DNA of 64,000 nucleotides from Tatumella ptyseos ATCC 33301. Lineage in GTDB: Bacteria; Pseudomonadota; Gammaproteobacteria; Enterobacterales; Enterobacteriaceae. Positions 23,049 to 33,189 of the stretch are shown in pieces. A program made the position numbers and the translations under genes. Position 1 is the stretch's first letter, and each line of letters opens with the position of its first letter. The stretch spans positions 1-64,000 of the forward strand of contig NZ_JMPR01000008.1 of assembly GCF_000735525.1 (NCBI RefSeq). Direction: 5' to 3'. The notes beneath the pieces are model-generated. The model was given only the letters and a program-made list of their open reading frames with translations. It was not told the DNA's origin and made no database searches.

Positions 23049-24056
23049 TTACTGAGGACGGCCAACAAATCCTACAGCCTGATACACCTTATCCAGCGTT
23101 TCACGGGCTCTGCTGCTGGCCTTTTCCGCGCCTTCTTTCATAATCTTATTCAGTAAAGCTTCATCATTACGATAGTGTTCAAACCGCTGTTGCAATTCGC
23201 CGACCATTCCGGCAACAGCTTCTGCTACCGCGCCTTTAAGATGACCATACATTTTACCGCTGAATTCCTGTTCCAGCTCAGGGATAGACTGACCGGTAAC
23301 TCCGGAAAGAATATCCAGCAGGTTAGAAACGCCGGCTTTATTTTTCACATCATAACGAACTACCGGTGGCTCATCAGAGTCGGTCACTGCACGTTTAATC
23401 TTCTTCACGACCGATTTCGGGTCTTCCAGCAGGCCGATCACATTATTGCGGTTATCATCCGACTTCGACATTTTACGGGTCGGTTCCAGCAATGACATCA
23501 CGCGCGCACCTGATTTCGGAATGAAAGGCTCCGGAATACGGAAGATATCGCCGTAAATGGCATTAAAGCGCTGAGCAATATCCCGGCTTAGCTCCAGGTG
23601 TTGTTTCTGATCTTCGCCTACCGGCACCTGGTTGGTCTGGTAAAGCAGGATGTCTGCGGCCATTAACACCGGATAGTCGAACAGACCGGCGTTAATATTT
23701 TCAGCATAACGGGAAGATTTATCTTTGAACTGTGTCATGCGGCTCAGCTCACCAAAATAGGTGTAGCAATTAAGCAACCAGGAAAGCTGCGCATGTTCCG
23801 GCACATGAGACTGGACAAAAATGGTCGATTTTTCAGGATCAATACCACAGGCCAGGTACAGTGCCAGGGTGTCCAGTGTTGCTTTGTGCAGCGCTTGCGG
23901 ATCCTGACGGACAGTAATCGCGTGCTGGTCAACAATACAGTAGATGCAGTGGTAATCATCCTGCATCTGTACCCATTGACGAAGAGCCCCCATGTAATTA
24001 CCAATGGTTAGTTCACCTGAAGGCTGTGCGCCACTAAAAACAATGGGTTTACTCAT
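23049..24056 (-). CDS. trpS: Tryptophanyl-tRNA synthetase
   Basis: Class I synthetase charging tRNA-Trp, 335 residues. The HIGH-equivalent TIGN is at residues 17-20 and KMSKS at 195-199. It is the last gene of the aroK-aroB-damX-dam-rpe-gph-trpS cluster, 18 bp after gph. Length and sequence are typical of enterobacteria. Confidence 0.98.
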   Translation of the reverse strand: MSKPIVFSGAQPSGELTIGNYMGALRQWVQMQDDYHCIYCIVDQHAITVRQDPQALHKATLDTLALYLACGIDPEKSTIFVQSHVPEHAQLSWLLNCYTYFGELSRMTQFKDKSSRYAENINAGLFDYPVLMAADILLYQTNQVPVGEDQKQHLELSRDIAQRFNAIYGDIFRIPEPFIPKSGARVMSLLEPTRKMSKSDDNRNNVIGLLEDPKSVVKKIKRAVTDSDEPPVVRYDVKNKAGVSNLLDILSGVTGQSIPELEQEFSGKMYGHLKGAVAEAVAGMVGELQQRFEHYRNDEALLNKIMKEGAEKASSRARETLDKVYQAVGFVGRPQ

Positions 24057-24074
24057 AAATTTCTTCCTGATTCC

Positions 24075-24752
24075 TTACAGCCCAAGTACGGGCAAAAGTT
24101 GGTCAAACGTATTCAATACCCGATCCGGCTTACTGTCCGCGATGGGCTCTCCGTAGTTATATCCATAGGTCAGACCGGCACAGGGGACACCTGCAGACTT
24201 CGCTGCCTGAATATCATTTCGTGAATCACCAACAAACAATAATTCATGCGGATGAAGCCCGAATTTACCTAAAACCAGGTAAATTGCCGCCGGATGTGGT
24301 TTTTTCACTACCACATCGTCCCCGCCGATAACCAGTGAGAACATATCGGCAATCCCCAGTGATTCCAGCAAGGGGGCAACAAATGGCGTCGGCTTGTTGG
24401 TCACAATGGCCATCGGCAGCTGCTGTTGATGTAATGTCCGCAGGGTTTCCTGTACGGCCGGGAACAATTCACTGCCGTGTTCAGCCGTTTGTGCATAATA
24501 ACTATTAAATAACTGCCGGGCTTGTTCAAACTCAGTGGTGGCAGGCGTGTGACCAAGAGCATCCGTCAGGGCACGCTCCACCAGAACATCTGCCCCGTTT
24601 CCTACCCAGGTCGCGATCCGGTCCACACCGGCGGCAGGAAAACTCAGTGTTTTCAACGTGAGATTGATAGCCTCTGCCAGGCCGGGAATGCTGTCAGTCA
24701 GCGTGCCGTCGAGATCGAATGCAACAGCCCGTATATCAGTGAAATGATCCAT
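24075..24752 (-). CDS. gph: Phosphoglycolate phosphatase
   Basis: HAD-family phosphatase removing 2-phosphoglycolate, formed during DNA 3'-end repair, 225 residues from [18 protein letters not shown]. The nucleophile motif DLDGT and the later [14 protein letters not shown] acid motif are present. It is shorter than the E. coli protein (252 aa), mainly at the C-terminus. Its start overlaps rpe by 17 bases and follows GGAGAG, so it depends on translational coupling. An alternative GTG start two codons earlier is possible. Confidence 0.94.
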   Translation of the reverse strand: MDHFTDIRAVAFDLDGTLTDSIPGLAEAINLTLKTLSFPAAGVDRIATWVGNGADVLVERALTDALGHTPATTEFEQARQLFNSYYAQTAEHGSELFPAVQETLRTLHQQQLPMAIVTNKPTPFVAPLLESLGIADMFSLVIGGDDVVVKKPHPAAIYLVLGKFGLHPHELLFVGDSRNDIQAAKSAGVPCAGLTYGYNYGEPIADSKPDRVLNTFDQLLPVLGL

Positions 24753-25419
24753 TAGCACTCTCCAGTTCCCGACGCATTTCTTCGATCACTTTTTTATAGT
24801 CAGGCTGACCAAAAATCGCTGAACCGGCGACAAACATATCGGCTCCGGCCGCGGCAATCTGAGCAATATTGTCAGTTTTTACCCCGCCATCCACTTCAAG
24901 GCGGATATCAAAACCACTGTGGTCGATACGTTTACGCACATCACGGAGTTTATTCAGTGTCGACGGAAGAAAACTTTGCCCCCCAAAACCAGGGTTCACC
25001 GACATTAACAGAACCACATCAATCTTATCCATGACGTAATCAAGATAGTTCAGCGGTGTTGCCGGGTTGAATACCAGACCTGCTTTGCAGCCATGTTCTT
25101 TAATCAGCTGTAAGGTACGATCGATATGCTCTGAAGCTTCCGGGTGGAAAGTAATGATGCTGGCACCCGCTTTCGCAAATTCAGGGACCAGACTATCAAC
25201 AGGTTTCACCATCAGATGGACATCTATGGGAGCCGTGATACCGTAATCACGCAGAGCTTTAAGCACCATCGGCCCCATGGTCAGGTTAGGCACGTAATGG
25301 TTATCCATTACGTCGAAATGAACAACATCTCCCCCGGCAGCCAGTGCTTTTGCGGTGTCCTCTCCCAGCCTGGCGAAGTCAGCCGACAAAATCGAGGGGG
25401 CTATCAAATAGTCTTTCAT
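24736..25419 (-). CDS. rpe: Ribulose-phosphate 3-epimerase
   Basis: TIM-barrel enzyme of the pentose phosphate pathway that interconverts ribulose-5-phosphate and xylulose-5-phosphate, 227 residues. It starts [20 protein letters not shown]; metal ligands lie in [13 protein letters not shown] and [18 protein letters not shown] is the phosphate loop region. It sits between dam and gph and overlaps gph. Confidence 0.97.
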   Translation of the reverse strand: MKDYLIAPSILSADFARLGEDTAKALAAGGDVVHFDVMDNHYVPNLTMGPMVLKALRDYGITAPIDVHLMVKPVDSLVPEFAKAGASIITFHPEASEHIDRTLQLIKEHGCKAGLVFNPATPLNYLDYVMDKIDVVLLMSVNPGFGGQSFLPSTLNKLRDVRKRIDHSGFDIRLEVDGGVKTDNIAQIAAAGADMFVAGSAIFGQPDYKKVIEEMRRELESANGSFH

Positions 25420-25482
25420 TCTGTTCTCCCGAGGGTTGTGCCCGGTTAAATTACCTGAGAAATAGACCTGACTATGCTCAGC

Positions 25483-26295
25483 TTAGCGGTAAAGCGCCAG
25501 TAATTCGTTAACCTTAGTGCGCCCGTTTATATTGCGGCTGATAGAACGGCGAGCCTTCACTACATACTTTACTGCTTCACCGTACCACTGCTGAGTTAAC
25601 TCAGTATCATGATTAGAGATTAACACAGGGACTGCATTTTCCCTTGCCAGTTTTGCCGCCAGTTCAGCCAGATGTACCTGTTCAGCAAGATTGAAACTGT
25701 TCGTGTGATAGGCGGTAAAGTTTGCCGTCGCCGAAAGTGGTGCGTAAGGAGGATCACAATACACGACTGATCCGGAGCGCGCCTGACTCATTGTTGTGCT
25801 GTAAGACTGACAAACAAAAGTCGCCTGCTGTGCACGCTCAGCAAACCATAACAGTTCGGCTTCGGGGAAATAAGGCTTACGGTAACGGCCAAAAGGCACG
25901 TTAAACTCTCCGCTCAGGTTATAGCGGCATAGGCCGTTATAACCGTGGCGGTTCAGATAGAGGAACAACAGTGCCCGTTCATAAGGGTCTCTGCTTTGAT
26001 TGAAAATTATCCGCTGGGCATAGTAGACATCAGGGTCATTAAACTCCGCGGTAAACAACCGACGGGAGTCTGCAATAAACGCCGTACTATTGGTCTTGAT
26101 AATGTTGTAGAGATTAATCAAGTCACTATTAATATCAGCCAGCTGATAACTTTTGTAATCTGTATTCAGAAATACTGAACCGGCACCTACAAAGGGCTCG
26201 ATTAAACAATCGCCCTCAGGTAAGTATTGCCGAATATCATCCAGCAGGTGGTATTTACCCCCTGCCCACTTCAGGAAAGCGCGGTGTTTTTTCAT
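25483..26295 (-). CDS. dam: DNA adenine methylase (GATC)
   Basis: Orphan N6-adenine methyltransferase of GATC sites, guiding mismatch repair and replication timing, 270 residues. The SAM motif FVGAGSVF is at residues 35-42 and the catalytic DPPY at 181-184. The N-terminus KKHRAFLKWAGGKY is characteristic of Dam. Its position between damX and rpe is as in E. coli, so it is a core gene and not a phage copy. Confidence 0.98.
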   Translation of the reverse strand: MKKHRAFLKWAGGKYHLLDDIRQYLPEGDCLIEPFVGAGSVFLNTDYKSYQLADINSDLINLYNIIKTNSTAFIADSRRLFTAEFNDPDVYYAQRIIFNQSRDPYERALLFLYLNRHGYNGLCRYNLSGEFNVPFGRYRKPYFPEAELLWFAERAQQATFVCQSYSTTMSQARSGSVVYCDPPYAPLSATANFTAYHTNSFNLAEQVHLAELAAKLARENAVPVLISNHDTELTQQWYGEAVKYVVKARRSISRNINGRTKVNELLALYR

Positions 26296-26392
26296 GCTGT
26301 CGTAGTAAAAATTATTTCATTAATGGCTGCGGATAGACCGACAGCAGATCTGCGCTTATCAGTGGGGCTGCCTGTTGCAGCCCCGATAATTA

Positions 26393-27547
26393 TCACTTAG
26401 CAGCCTCTTTCCTGACCTGACTTAAAGGTTTAACCCATGGACTTTTCGCCCGTACAGCTTCAGGAAGGGTACTGATAGCCTGCTTAGCTTCAGCAGAGGT
26501 TGCATAAGAACCTCTCACTAACACATACCAGGGCTGCCCGTTACGCTGCGTTTCATAAACATGGTAACCGGTAAGGTTTTGTTGTCTGGCCCATGCATTC
26601 AGGGATCCTCTGTGTGTCGCACCACTCAGCTGTATTGTGTACTCACCCGAAGGTATCTGAGCTACCGCCTCAGAGGCATTTTTACGCGCCACGCTGACAG
26701 GTTTCGATTCATGCATGGCCGGTTCGGAAGCTGTGACCGTTTTGCGGGGCTCTTTCACCGTATGCTCAGTAACGCGACGCGGTTCCGCTACACGACGCTG
26801 CTCAGCGACCCGACGTTGTTCTGTGACACGGTGCTGTTCTTCCCTGCGGCGTTGTTCCGTAATGCGCGCCTCACGCTCACGACGTTCTGCCGCGACGTTA
26901 TGCTCGCTGACATGGGGTTTCTGCATTGCATGGTGTGGAACAGAAGGTACCGACGCCGGTGAAGATGGCGAGGTATTGGCTGAACGATTACCCGATGCCA
27001 TACCGTTATTTTTTCCGCTCAGTCCCAGTGTCGCTGGCGCGGTCGGCAACGTTGTCTGACTGGCGACCGGTGCCGTCATCCCGTCAGCACTGATACCGTT
27101 CTGTGCTGTGTCAGGCTGTGCCGGAGTAACCGGCGCGGAGGTCGGGGCAGAAGGCGATACAGATTGCCCATCAGACTGAGACGCAGGCTTCCCTTCCGTA
27201 TCGCTACCCGCGACTGGCGGTGGTGGCGCATCGGTGGTTGATCCCGGTGTGTTATTCATCACAGAGGAACCGGAAAGATCAATAGACTTCCCTTCTCCTC
27301 CGGAAGATGTCGTGTTTCCTGATACCGGGGACTGAGAAGGGCCTTTCAGGGCAGCGCCAATACCGAGGATGAGGAGCAGGAGAACCAGAATACCGATAGC
27401 AATCATAATATGCTGCTTCGATACCGGTAACTGCGGGAGCTGCGGTAGTTTCGGTAACTTTGGCTTGGGTGATGATTTACGGGTTCGCGCAGCAGGACGA
27501 TCACTGGCGTCAGGTTTTAACTCATCTTCCGGCTGGAACTCATCCAT
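26393..27547 (-). CDS. damX: SPOR-domain cell division protein DamX
   Basis: Inner-membrane protein recruited to the division septum, 384 residues. A short cytoplasmic part contains KLPQLPQLP-like repeats (residues 31-41). One membrane helix follows at about 47-68, then a long Ser/Thr/Pro-rich periplasmic linker and an Arg/Glu-rich repeat (228-262). The C-terminal SPOR domain (about 301-378), which binds denuded glycan, contains EYTIQLSGATHRG and WYVLVRGSYATSAEAK. The linker is diverged from E. coli. Confidence 0.93.
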   Translation of the reverse strand: MDEFQPEDELKPDASDRPAARTRKSSPKPKLPKLPQLPQLPVSKQHIMIAIGILVLLLLILGIGAALKGPSQSPVSGNTTSSGGEGKSIDLSGSSVMNNTPGSTTDAPPPPVAGSDTEGKPASQSDGQSVSPSAPTSAPVTPAQPDTAQNGISADGMTAPVASQTTLPTAPATLGLSGKNNGMASGNRSANTSPSSPASVPSVPHHAMQKPHVSEHNVAAERREREARITEQRRREEQHRVTEQRRVAEQRRVAEPRRVTEHTVKEPRKTVTASEPAMHESKPVSVARKNASEAVAQIPSGEYTIQLSGATHRGSLNAWARQQNLTGYHVYETQRNGQPWYVLVRGSYATSAEAKQAISTLPEAVRAKSPWVKPLSQVRKEAAK

Positions 27548-27615
27548 TAAACCACCTCGTGCTTAACCGTTAGTATCCCGCTACCTGTGTGCAGCAGAAC
27601 AAGCTCTGTCGTATA

Positions 27616-28704
27616 TCAGTCTGGCTGACAATCATTGATCGCCGCTAAAACAATATCATGTGCTACACCACTTCTCACCTCTGCCTGGCCTGTTTTACAA
27701 GGCAGTACCAGACGTAACTCTCCGCCCAGCACTTTTTTATCACGCAGCATGTGAGGCAAATATTGTTCTGCGCTCATTTCAGCCGGCCCACGGGTCGGAA
27801 GTCCGGCCCGCGCCAGCAGCGCAATAATGCGCTCTGTTTCGGCTGAGGTAAAACCATTACAACGTTCGGCTGTTTTCGCAGCCATCACGATTCCGGCGGC
27901 GACCGCTTCACCGTGTAACCAGTTGCCGTAGCCCATATGCGCTTCAATCGCGTGCCCGAAGGTGTGTCCCAGATTCAGCAAAGCCCTGACCCCGGACTCA
28001 CGCTCATCCGCTGCAACAACTTCAGCTTTGAGTTCACAGCAACGGCGGATACAGCGGGCAATCGTCGGTTCATCCAGGGCCATCAGCTTATCCATATGCT
28101 GTTCAAGCCATACAAAAAAGTCATAATCCAGAATGATACCGTATTTAATGACTTCCGCCAGTCCGGACGACAACTCACGTAGCGGCAGCGTTTTCAGACA
28201 ACGGGTATCAATAATGACCGATGCGGGCTGGTAGAAAGCCCCAATCATATTTTTACCTAACGGGTGGTTTACTGCAGTTTTTCCACCGACTGAAGAATCA
28301 ACCTGTGAAAGTAAGGTGGTAGGGATCTGAATGAAGCGGACGCCCCGTTGATAACATGCCGCGGCAAAGCCGGTCATATCACCGATCACCCCGCCCCCGA
28401 GAGCCACCAGAGTGGTATCCCGGCCATGGGGTTTTTCCAGTAAAGCGGTAAATATCTTCTCCAGGACATTCAGCGTCTTATATTGCTCGCCATCCGGAAG
28501 AACCACCTGGTCAACCGCAATACCTGCATCAGATAATGTCTGTGTCACAGACGCCAGATAGAGTGGTGCCAGCGTTTCATTGGTCACCACCATCGCGGTA
28601 TCACCGGCACTGAGAGGCCAGTAGGAGGCAGGGTCATCAAATAAACCTGCAGCTATGGTAATCGGATAACTACGTTCTTCAAGTGAGACCGAGATCTGCT
28701 CCAT
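27616..28704 (-). CDS. aroB: 3-dehydroquinate synthase
   Basis: Second enzyme of the shikimate pathway, converting DAHP to 3-dehydroquinate with NAD and a metal, 362 residues. The NAD region has DGEQYKTL and [14 protein letters not shown]. Metal ligands lie in GLAEVIKYG and [12 protein letters not shown]. It follows aroK by 43 bp and is probably co-transcribed with it. Confidence 0.98.
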   Translation of the reverse strand: MEQISVSLEERSYPITIAAGLFDDPASYWPLSAGDTAMVVTNETLAPLYLASVTQTLSDAGIAVDQVVLPDGEQYKTLNVLEKIFTALLEKPHGRDTTLVALGGGVIGDMTGFAAACYQRGVRFIQIPTTLLSQVDSSVGGKTAVNHPLGKNMIGAFYQPASVIIDTRCLKTLPLRELSSGLAEVIKYGIILDYDFFVWLEQHMDKLMALDEPTIARCIRRCCELKAEVVAADERESGVRALLNLGHTFGHAIEAHMGYGNWLHGEAVAAGIVMAAKTAERCNGFTSAETERIIALLARAGLPTRGPAEMSAEQYLPHMLRDKKVLGGELRLVLPCKTGQAEVRSGVAHDIVLAAINDCQPD

Positions 28705-28747
28705 AATGATCGATACCCTGCGACTGAGTCTGTTTTACGCTAACAAA

Positions 28748-29269
28748 TTAATTACTTTCCAGCATATGAATAATCTGGTTTGCGACCACTTTAGCACTCT
28801 GCTCATCGGTTCTGATGGTCACATCTGCAATTTCTTCATACAAAGGATTACGTTCATCGGCCAATTCTTCCAGAACTTCCCGCGGAGGAGAGTCAACCTG
28901 GAGTAACGGACGTCGTTTATCACGCTGTGTGCGTGCCAGTTGTTTTTCGATGGTTGTTTCCAGATACACAACAACACCACGAGCGGAAAGACGATTACGG
29001 GTATCCCGTGATTTTACTGAGCCACCACCCGTCGCCAGGACAATTCCCTGTTTTTCAGTGAGCTCGTTGATGATTTTTTCTTCACGATCACGAAAACCAT
29101 CTTCGCCTTCTACATCAAATACCCAGCCAACATCAGCTCCGGTACGTCGCTCAATTTCCTGATCGGAATCGTAAAATTCCATATTGAGTTGCTGAGCTAA
29201 CTGACGACCAATAGTGCTTTTGCCGGCACCCATAGGCCCAACCAGAAAGATATTTCGTTTCTCTGCCAT
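28748..29269 (-). CDS. aroK: Shikimate kinase 1
   Basis: Kinase forming shikimate 3-phosphate, 173 residues, exactly the E. coli AroK length. It starts [19 protein letters not shown] with the P-loop at residues 11-19; the substrate residues DSD and RDREEKII and the GGG loop follow. A 31-codon upstream extension of the frame is not supported. Two good sigma-70 promoters lie upstream. Confidence 0.97.
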   Translation of the reverse strand: MAEKRNIFLVGPMGAGKSTIGRQLAQQLNMEFYDSDQEIERRTGADVGWVFDVEGEDGFRDREEKIINELTEKQGIVLATGGGSVKSRDTRNRLSARGVVVYLETTIEKQLARTQRDKRRPLLQVDSPPREVLEELADERNPLYEEIADVTIRTDEQSAKVVANQIIHMLESN

Positions 29270-29376
29270 TTTATCGGTATTACTAAGAATTCGTTGATGA
29301 TACCCCGCGTTCAGCCTTGCTGACAGTCGGGACAGAAACTGAGACCTCATAAGCGTTAACAAGAGTCAGACGAAAA

Positions 29377-29406
29377 ATTATCTCAACACTCTGGGCTGTT
29401 TGGCAA
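29377..29406 (-). promoter_or_regulatory. aroK proximal promoter candidate
   Basis: On the minus strand TTGCCA (29401-29406) and GATAAT (29377-29382) are separated by 18 bases; each hexamer matches 5 of 6. It lies 108 bp before the aroK start. The -10 is preceded by TTGA, so it is not an extended -10. Confidence 0.65.
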
Positions 29407-29454
29407 CCAATTAAATGATCTCAGGGGTAGCTTTCTCTTCCGGAGCAAGATGAG

Positions 29455-29483
29455 ATTGTATAGTCTGCCTGTTTTTCCGGCAA
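29455..29483 (-). promoter_or_regulatory. aroK distal promoter candidate
   Basis: On the minus strand TTGCCG (29478-29483) and TACAAT (29455-29460) are spaced by 17 bases. It lies about 186 bp before aroK. E. coli aroKB is also reported to have more than one promoter. Confidence 0.6.
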
Positions 29484-29630
29484 TTATTCATGCAATCACA
29501 AAAATAACCTGACCATGCCTCTGTTTTTTTAGTATTTGGCCCCGGACTTAAGGAATCGCTCAATCTTTTATGCTAAATGCAGGGCCGCGTCAACGCGCAT
29601 TCGGTCAGCGGCCACCTTCAGAGAGAGCGA

Positions 29631-30875
29631 TCAGGGGAATATTAACCGCGGGGTAATAAATATCACAAGCTCACGTTTATTCTGCTGGCGTGCATCATGA
29701 CGAAATAATTGACCAAAAAAAGGAATTTCTCCCAACAATGGTACCTTATTCCTCTGGTTATTCTGATTTTGCTGAAAAATCCCCCCCAGCGCCAAAGTCT
29801 GCCCATCACGTACCGTAACCCGGGTAGAAATTTCCTGCTTATCGATACTTATCGGTACGTTACTCCCTTTTTGTAAGGCTTTTCCCGGAACATTCTGGCT
29901 GAGCTGTATCGTCAGGCGAACATTTCCTTCTCCGAGCACTTCAGGTGTGATCTGCATTCCTAAGACGGCTTCTTTAAATTCCACGGTTGCCGTTTCGTTT
30001 TTGCCCTGGGTGACGACATAAGGTATTTCCGTCCCCTGTTTAATGGACGCCATATTACCATGCGAAGTAATCAGACGCGGGCTGGCAATAATTTCTGCCT
30101 GATGCTCCTGCTCAAGCGCACTCAGCTCCAGACTCAACAGTTGTCCATTAATTCGTGTCAGTGTCATACCGGCGGTGAAAGATGCGGGTGTCACTGACAG
30201 CGGAATATTCAGCACAGAGAGCGTTCCCGGGTCTGTCTGCAGGCGTTCTCCCTGATACCCCCAATCCACTCCTAGTTCACGTAAGCTTTCCTCACTGATG
30301 GTGATGATATGTGCCGTGATTTCTACCTGAGGGATCGCGACATCATAGCTGTCTAACCACTCAGAAATTTTCCGGACTGACTCCGCGGTATCCTGAACAA
30401 TAAGCATGTTTGCCCGGCTGTTCGCACTGATGGGGCCTGAAGCACTCAATAAACCGGCACGATCACTCATCAGTAATGGTTTGATTGATGCGACATCGGT
30501 ATTACGCAACGTAAAACGTCGGGTGATCACAGGCGAAGACGAACGATTGCCCGTGTTCCGGCGTCCGGCATCGTCTTCTCTCTGCCCTTCCGGGAAAACC
30601 CGTAAAATGTTTTCGTCCAGAACTGTCCTTACCCCTGCCATTTCCGATACCAGTGATATCGCCCGGGGCCAGGCGATATCGTGTAACCGCAAAGACAATG
30701 TCCCGGTCACCCCGGGGGCAATAACCAGATTGAGATCCCGAAACCCGGCAAGATAATAAAAAATCCGCGTGACCGGTGCTTCCTCAAAGTCCAGAGTCAC
30801 AGGAGAGTCCGATACAGCCGCTCGCCCCGTTCCGGCAGTAAGAACAAGCATCAATAACAGGATATTACTTCTCAT
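29631..30875 (-). CDS. hofQ: HofQ, PilQ-like secretin for DNA uptake
   Basis: Outer-membrane secretin of 414 residues with a signal peptide (LLLMLVLTAGTGRAA). An N-terminal STN/N0 domain (LDFEEAPVTRIFYYLAGF) is followed by N1-type domains, and the secretin beta-domain ends in LLGEIPFFGQLFRHD and VIFITPRLIFP. In E. coli the homologue is needed to use DNA as a nutrient; type IV pilus use is also possible. It is the last gene of hofMNOPQ and overlaps hofP by 11 bases. Confidence 0.94.
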   Translation of the reverse strand: MRSNILLLMLVLTAGTGRAAVSDSPVTLDFEEAPVTRIFYYLAGFRDLNLVIAPGVTGTLSLRLHDIAWPRAISLVSEMAGVRTVLDENILRVFPEGQREDDAGRRNTGNRSSSPVITRRFTLRNTDVASIKPLLMSDRAGLLSASGPISANSRANMLIVQDTAESVRKISEWLDSYDVAIPQVEITAHIITISEESLRELGVDWGYQGERLQTDPGTLSVLNIPLSVTPASFTAGMTLTRINGQLLSLELSALEQEHQAEIIASPRLITSHGNMASIKQGTEIPYVVTQGKNETATVEFKEAVLGMQITPEVLGEGNVRLTIQLSQNVPGKALQKGSNVPISIDKQEISTRVTVRDGQTLALGGIFQQNQNNQRNKVPLLGEIPFFGQLFRHDARQQNKRELVIFITPRLIFP

Positions 30876-31215
30876 AAGTGCTCTCCCGGGTCAGTGATAA
30901 CTGCCATAAAGGCTTTTCGCATGCCGAGGTATTACGGAACAACACCTTGCCGCGACCGATCCTTTCGGCTTTCCATTCGCTCCCCGGCAGGTACTCTCCC
31001 GCCTGCAGGAAATAATGCCCGCCGCCGGGCCCCGTAATATAGGCGGCCTGGTGAGTCTGATCAGATAAAGTCCCCTTTAATTGCCACTGACGCAGATCTG
31101 CTTTCTCCGGTAACTGGCATTGCGGGCGGATTACCGGAGGCTGAAAAGGGTCCCGGTCTTCTGCCTGTGCTGTACTGAGTAACAGGCTAAGGCACCACAG
31201 CCCACGTCTAGTCAC
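30865..31215 (-). CDS. hofP: HofP, PilP-like protein
   Basis: Small secreted protein of 116 residues with an N-terminal signal (GLWCLSLLLSTAQAE) and the motif RDPFQPP typical of PilP and GspC-like partners that bind the secretin. It starts with GTG at 31213-31215, overlapping hofO by 8 bases. Sequence identity in this family is low, so the call rests on size, the RDPF motif and the operon position. Confidence 0.85.
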   Translation of the reverse strand: MTRRGLWCLSLLLSTAQAEDRDPFQPPVIRPQCQLPEKADLRQWQLKGTLSDQTHQAAYITGPGGGHYFLQAGEYLPGSEWKAERIGRGKVLFRNTSACEKPLWQLSLTRESTYEK

Positions 31216-31687
31216 CGGTATGCAGCCATAGTGTCATTTCCAGCACATCGTTCTGGCGACCAAGAGTAAAATCGCCAGCGGACCAGGCCGGATACAGCGA
31301 GGCAATACCTCCGAAAATATCTTTAACCTCAGGCCAGTTCAGCCATAACTGTATCTGTGCCGGAGAACCATTTTTCCAATGGCGGATCCTGACATTCTGT
31401 CGGGTCAGTAGCGCCACCGGTGTTATCCGGGGAGCTTCAGGCATTGTCGCCTCATGGCACCACTCCCGCAGTTGTGCCAGGGGAGGCAGAGATGCCAGTT
31501 TTTTCCGTTGCTGTTTCAGCGCTGTCGTTTGCTGCAGATAACGGACTTCACTCCGCTGCCAAAGTCGCCAGGCAGGGAAGTCCAGAACCGCAACCTCCGC
31601 AACCAGACTGCCCATGCCAAGCAGAACAAACAGCAGCCATTGCTGACTCCGGGGGCGGTATAAAAAAGAAAGGATAAACTCAGGCAT
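31208..31687 (-). CDS. hofO: HofO, PilO-like protein
   Basis: Inner-membrane protein of 159 residues with one N-terminal helix (WLLFVLLGMGSLVAEVAVL), a coiled-coil-like segment (LQQTTALKQQRKKL) and a small periplasmic domain. This is the PilO layout of type IV pilus alignment complexes. It overlaps hofN by 8 bases and hofP by 8. Sequence alone would not identify it; context does. Confidence 0.83.
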   Translation of the reverse strand: MPEFILSFLYRPRSQQWLLFVLLGMGSLVAEVAVLDFPAWRLWQRSEVRYLQQTTALKQQRKKLASLPPLAQLREWCHEATMPEAPRITPVALLTRQNVRIRHWKNGSPAQIQLWLNWPEVKDIFGGIASLYPAWSAGDFTLGRQNDVLEMTLWLHTGD

Positions 31688-32240
31688 TTCCGCCCCCTGT
31701 CTCGTGAAGTTCGGGGGTCAGACGGGCCGTCAGCGTAAAGCGATATCCGCCTTCTGCTACCGTGACCAGTTCCTGCACAGCCGATGAGTATAAAAACGGA
31801 TGCCCTTTAAGTTGCCGGTTAAAGCGTAACAGTTGCGAAACGCTGTCGCTCTGCCCGCGAAAAATGAGCACGCCTTCGTGGCGGCTGACAGAAAATAACC
31901 AGACCGATGCAGGCATCAGCTCCGGTAAGTCAGCCCAGAAGCGACGCCATTGTATCAGTTGCTCCTGTTGTAACCGGCGGGCTTCCCTTTTTTGCCTCAG
32001 GCCCTCCAGGCGCAGCGAAAGCTGTTGCTGCCCGGTAATGAGCCGGTTTATCCGTAAATGATCTTGCTGTTGCTGCTCATCCAGTAAAAGCATCTGCTGC
32101 ACCTGATTGTGCAGCATGATACGACCACCCGCACAAAGAAGAGTAAGAACTATCAGCAACGTGCTGTAGCGAATGATCCAGTGGCGCGCCCGTTGTTTTA
32201 TCGCAGTTTCCCGCCAGGGCAACAGATTCACCCGGGTCAT
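31680..32240 (-). CDS. hofN: HofN, PilN-like protein
   Basis: Bitopic inner-membrane protein, 186 residues. The N-terminus MTRVNLLPWRETAIKQR carries the conserved PilN motif (INLLPWR-like) that docks into PilM. A membrane helix (about 24-45), a Gln-rich coiled coil and a periplasmic domain follow. It overlaps hofM by four bases (ATGA). Confidence 0.9.
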   Translation of the reverse strand: MTRVNLLPWRETAIKQRARHWIIRYSTLLIVLTLLCAGGRIMLHNQVQQMLLLDEQQQQDHLRINRLITGQQQLSLRLEGLRQKREARRLQQEQLIQWRRFWADLPELMPASVWLFSVSRHEGVLIFRGQSDSVSQLLRFNRQLKGHPFLYSSAVQELVTVAEGGYRFTLTARLTPELHETGGGNA

Positions 32241-33070
32241 ACGCTATCTTCCGGCCGTAAAGCAAGGCCGGTCGCCAGGACATAGCCATTATCATTGGCC
32301 GGTAAAGGCGGGTACCGATGCGCAATCATCTGCAGAGGATGACATAACGTAAACCCGGGCAGTGGTTGCCGGAGATCTTCTCCGCAACAGAGACGGAATG
32401 CTGCCTCCGGACACTGCTGCCGGCAGAGGGTATCGGCATCAGTCATTTGCTGACGAAACTGCCAGCCGTAGCTGATTTTCCCGTGCCGGCGGGCAGCCCA
32501 TAACCAGAAGGCATCACTGCAGTGAAGTAATATGCCATCCCTTTCCGGCTGCTGCGCTTCCATAATGATCGCCAGACTGGCCGGCGAGAGATCAAACACC
32601 TCAGGGCTCAGTCCTGCCTGTCGGAATAATGCCTGCCACTGATCAAGCACCTCCTGGTTTACAACCGTCACCGTCAGTCCTCCCGAAGAAAGCGGCTCAG
32701 AGGTGTAATCAAGCCCCAGAGGTCCGGTACCTTCAGGAAACCAGCGGCGCGCCGCGGTCCGAATATAACGCCCGAGTTGCGGCTCGCACATAACGGTCGG
32801 TGGTAGTGTAAGTTCACGGCGGGAGACAAGATGCGGAGGTAAACCGACCCTCAGCGAAAACCGGGCAGGCAACAGCCGACGCCACTGGCGCAGAAGAGAC
32901 AACAATACTGATCGCTGCCCTTCGATATCCACAGTGCCGGTACCTGCTGAAGGTAACCTGTGCTGCCACCAATGCCGTAATTGCCAACCTCTGCGCCGGG
33001 CCTGTACCCCCAGGGCAGTAATACAGCCCGGCTGAATATCAAGCCCGACATTCCAGCGCTGAAAATTCAT
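32237..33070 (-). CDS. hofM: HofM, PilM-like actin-fold protein
   Basis: Cytoplasmic PilM homologue of 277 residues that would bind HofN at the membrane. The N-terminus WNVGLDIQPGCITALGVQ matches the phosphate-1 strand of actin-like PilM. The ATG at 33068-33070 is preceded by CGGAGG at good spacing; an in-frame GTG three codons upstream lies inside that site. First gene of hofMNOPQ, divergent from mrcA, the same layout as in E. coli and in Haemophilus com operons. Confidence 0.9.
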   Translation of the reverse strand: MNFQRWNVGLDIQPGCITALGVQARRRGWQLRHWWQHRLPSAGTGTVDIEGQRSVLLSLLRQWRRLLPARFSLRVGLPPHLVSRRELTLPPTVMCEPQLGRYIRTAARRWFPEGTGPLGLDYTSEPLSSGGLTVTVVNQEVLDQWQALFRQAGLSPEVFDLSPASLAIIMEAQQPERDGILLHCSDAFWLWAARRHGKISYGWQFRQQMTDADTLCRQQCPEAAFRLCCGEDLRQPLPGFTLCHPLQMIAHRYPPLPANDNGYVLATGLALRPEDSV

Positions 33071-33189
33071 AAATGACACCTCCGCTGTGTCTGTTGCGCA
33101 AAATGACGTATCAAACCAATCTTCTTGCCTTTATACTACGCGGAAATTGTTTATAAACTATGCAGTTGACCTTTGGTGGGATATTTCAG

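Larger units (their letters stand above)
29270..29630. other. 361-bp region between hofQ and aroK
   Basis: No ORF of its own is supported here. The region holds the two aroK promoters listed separately and the end of the hof operon. No hairpin followed by a T-run was seen directly after hofQ, so read-through from hof into aroK is possible. Confidence 0.5.
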
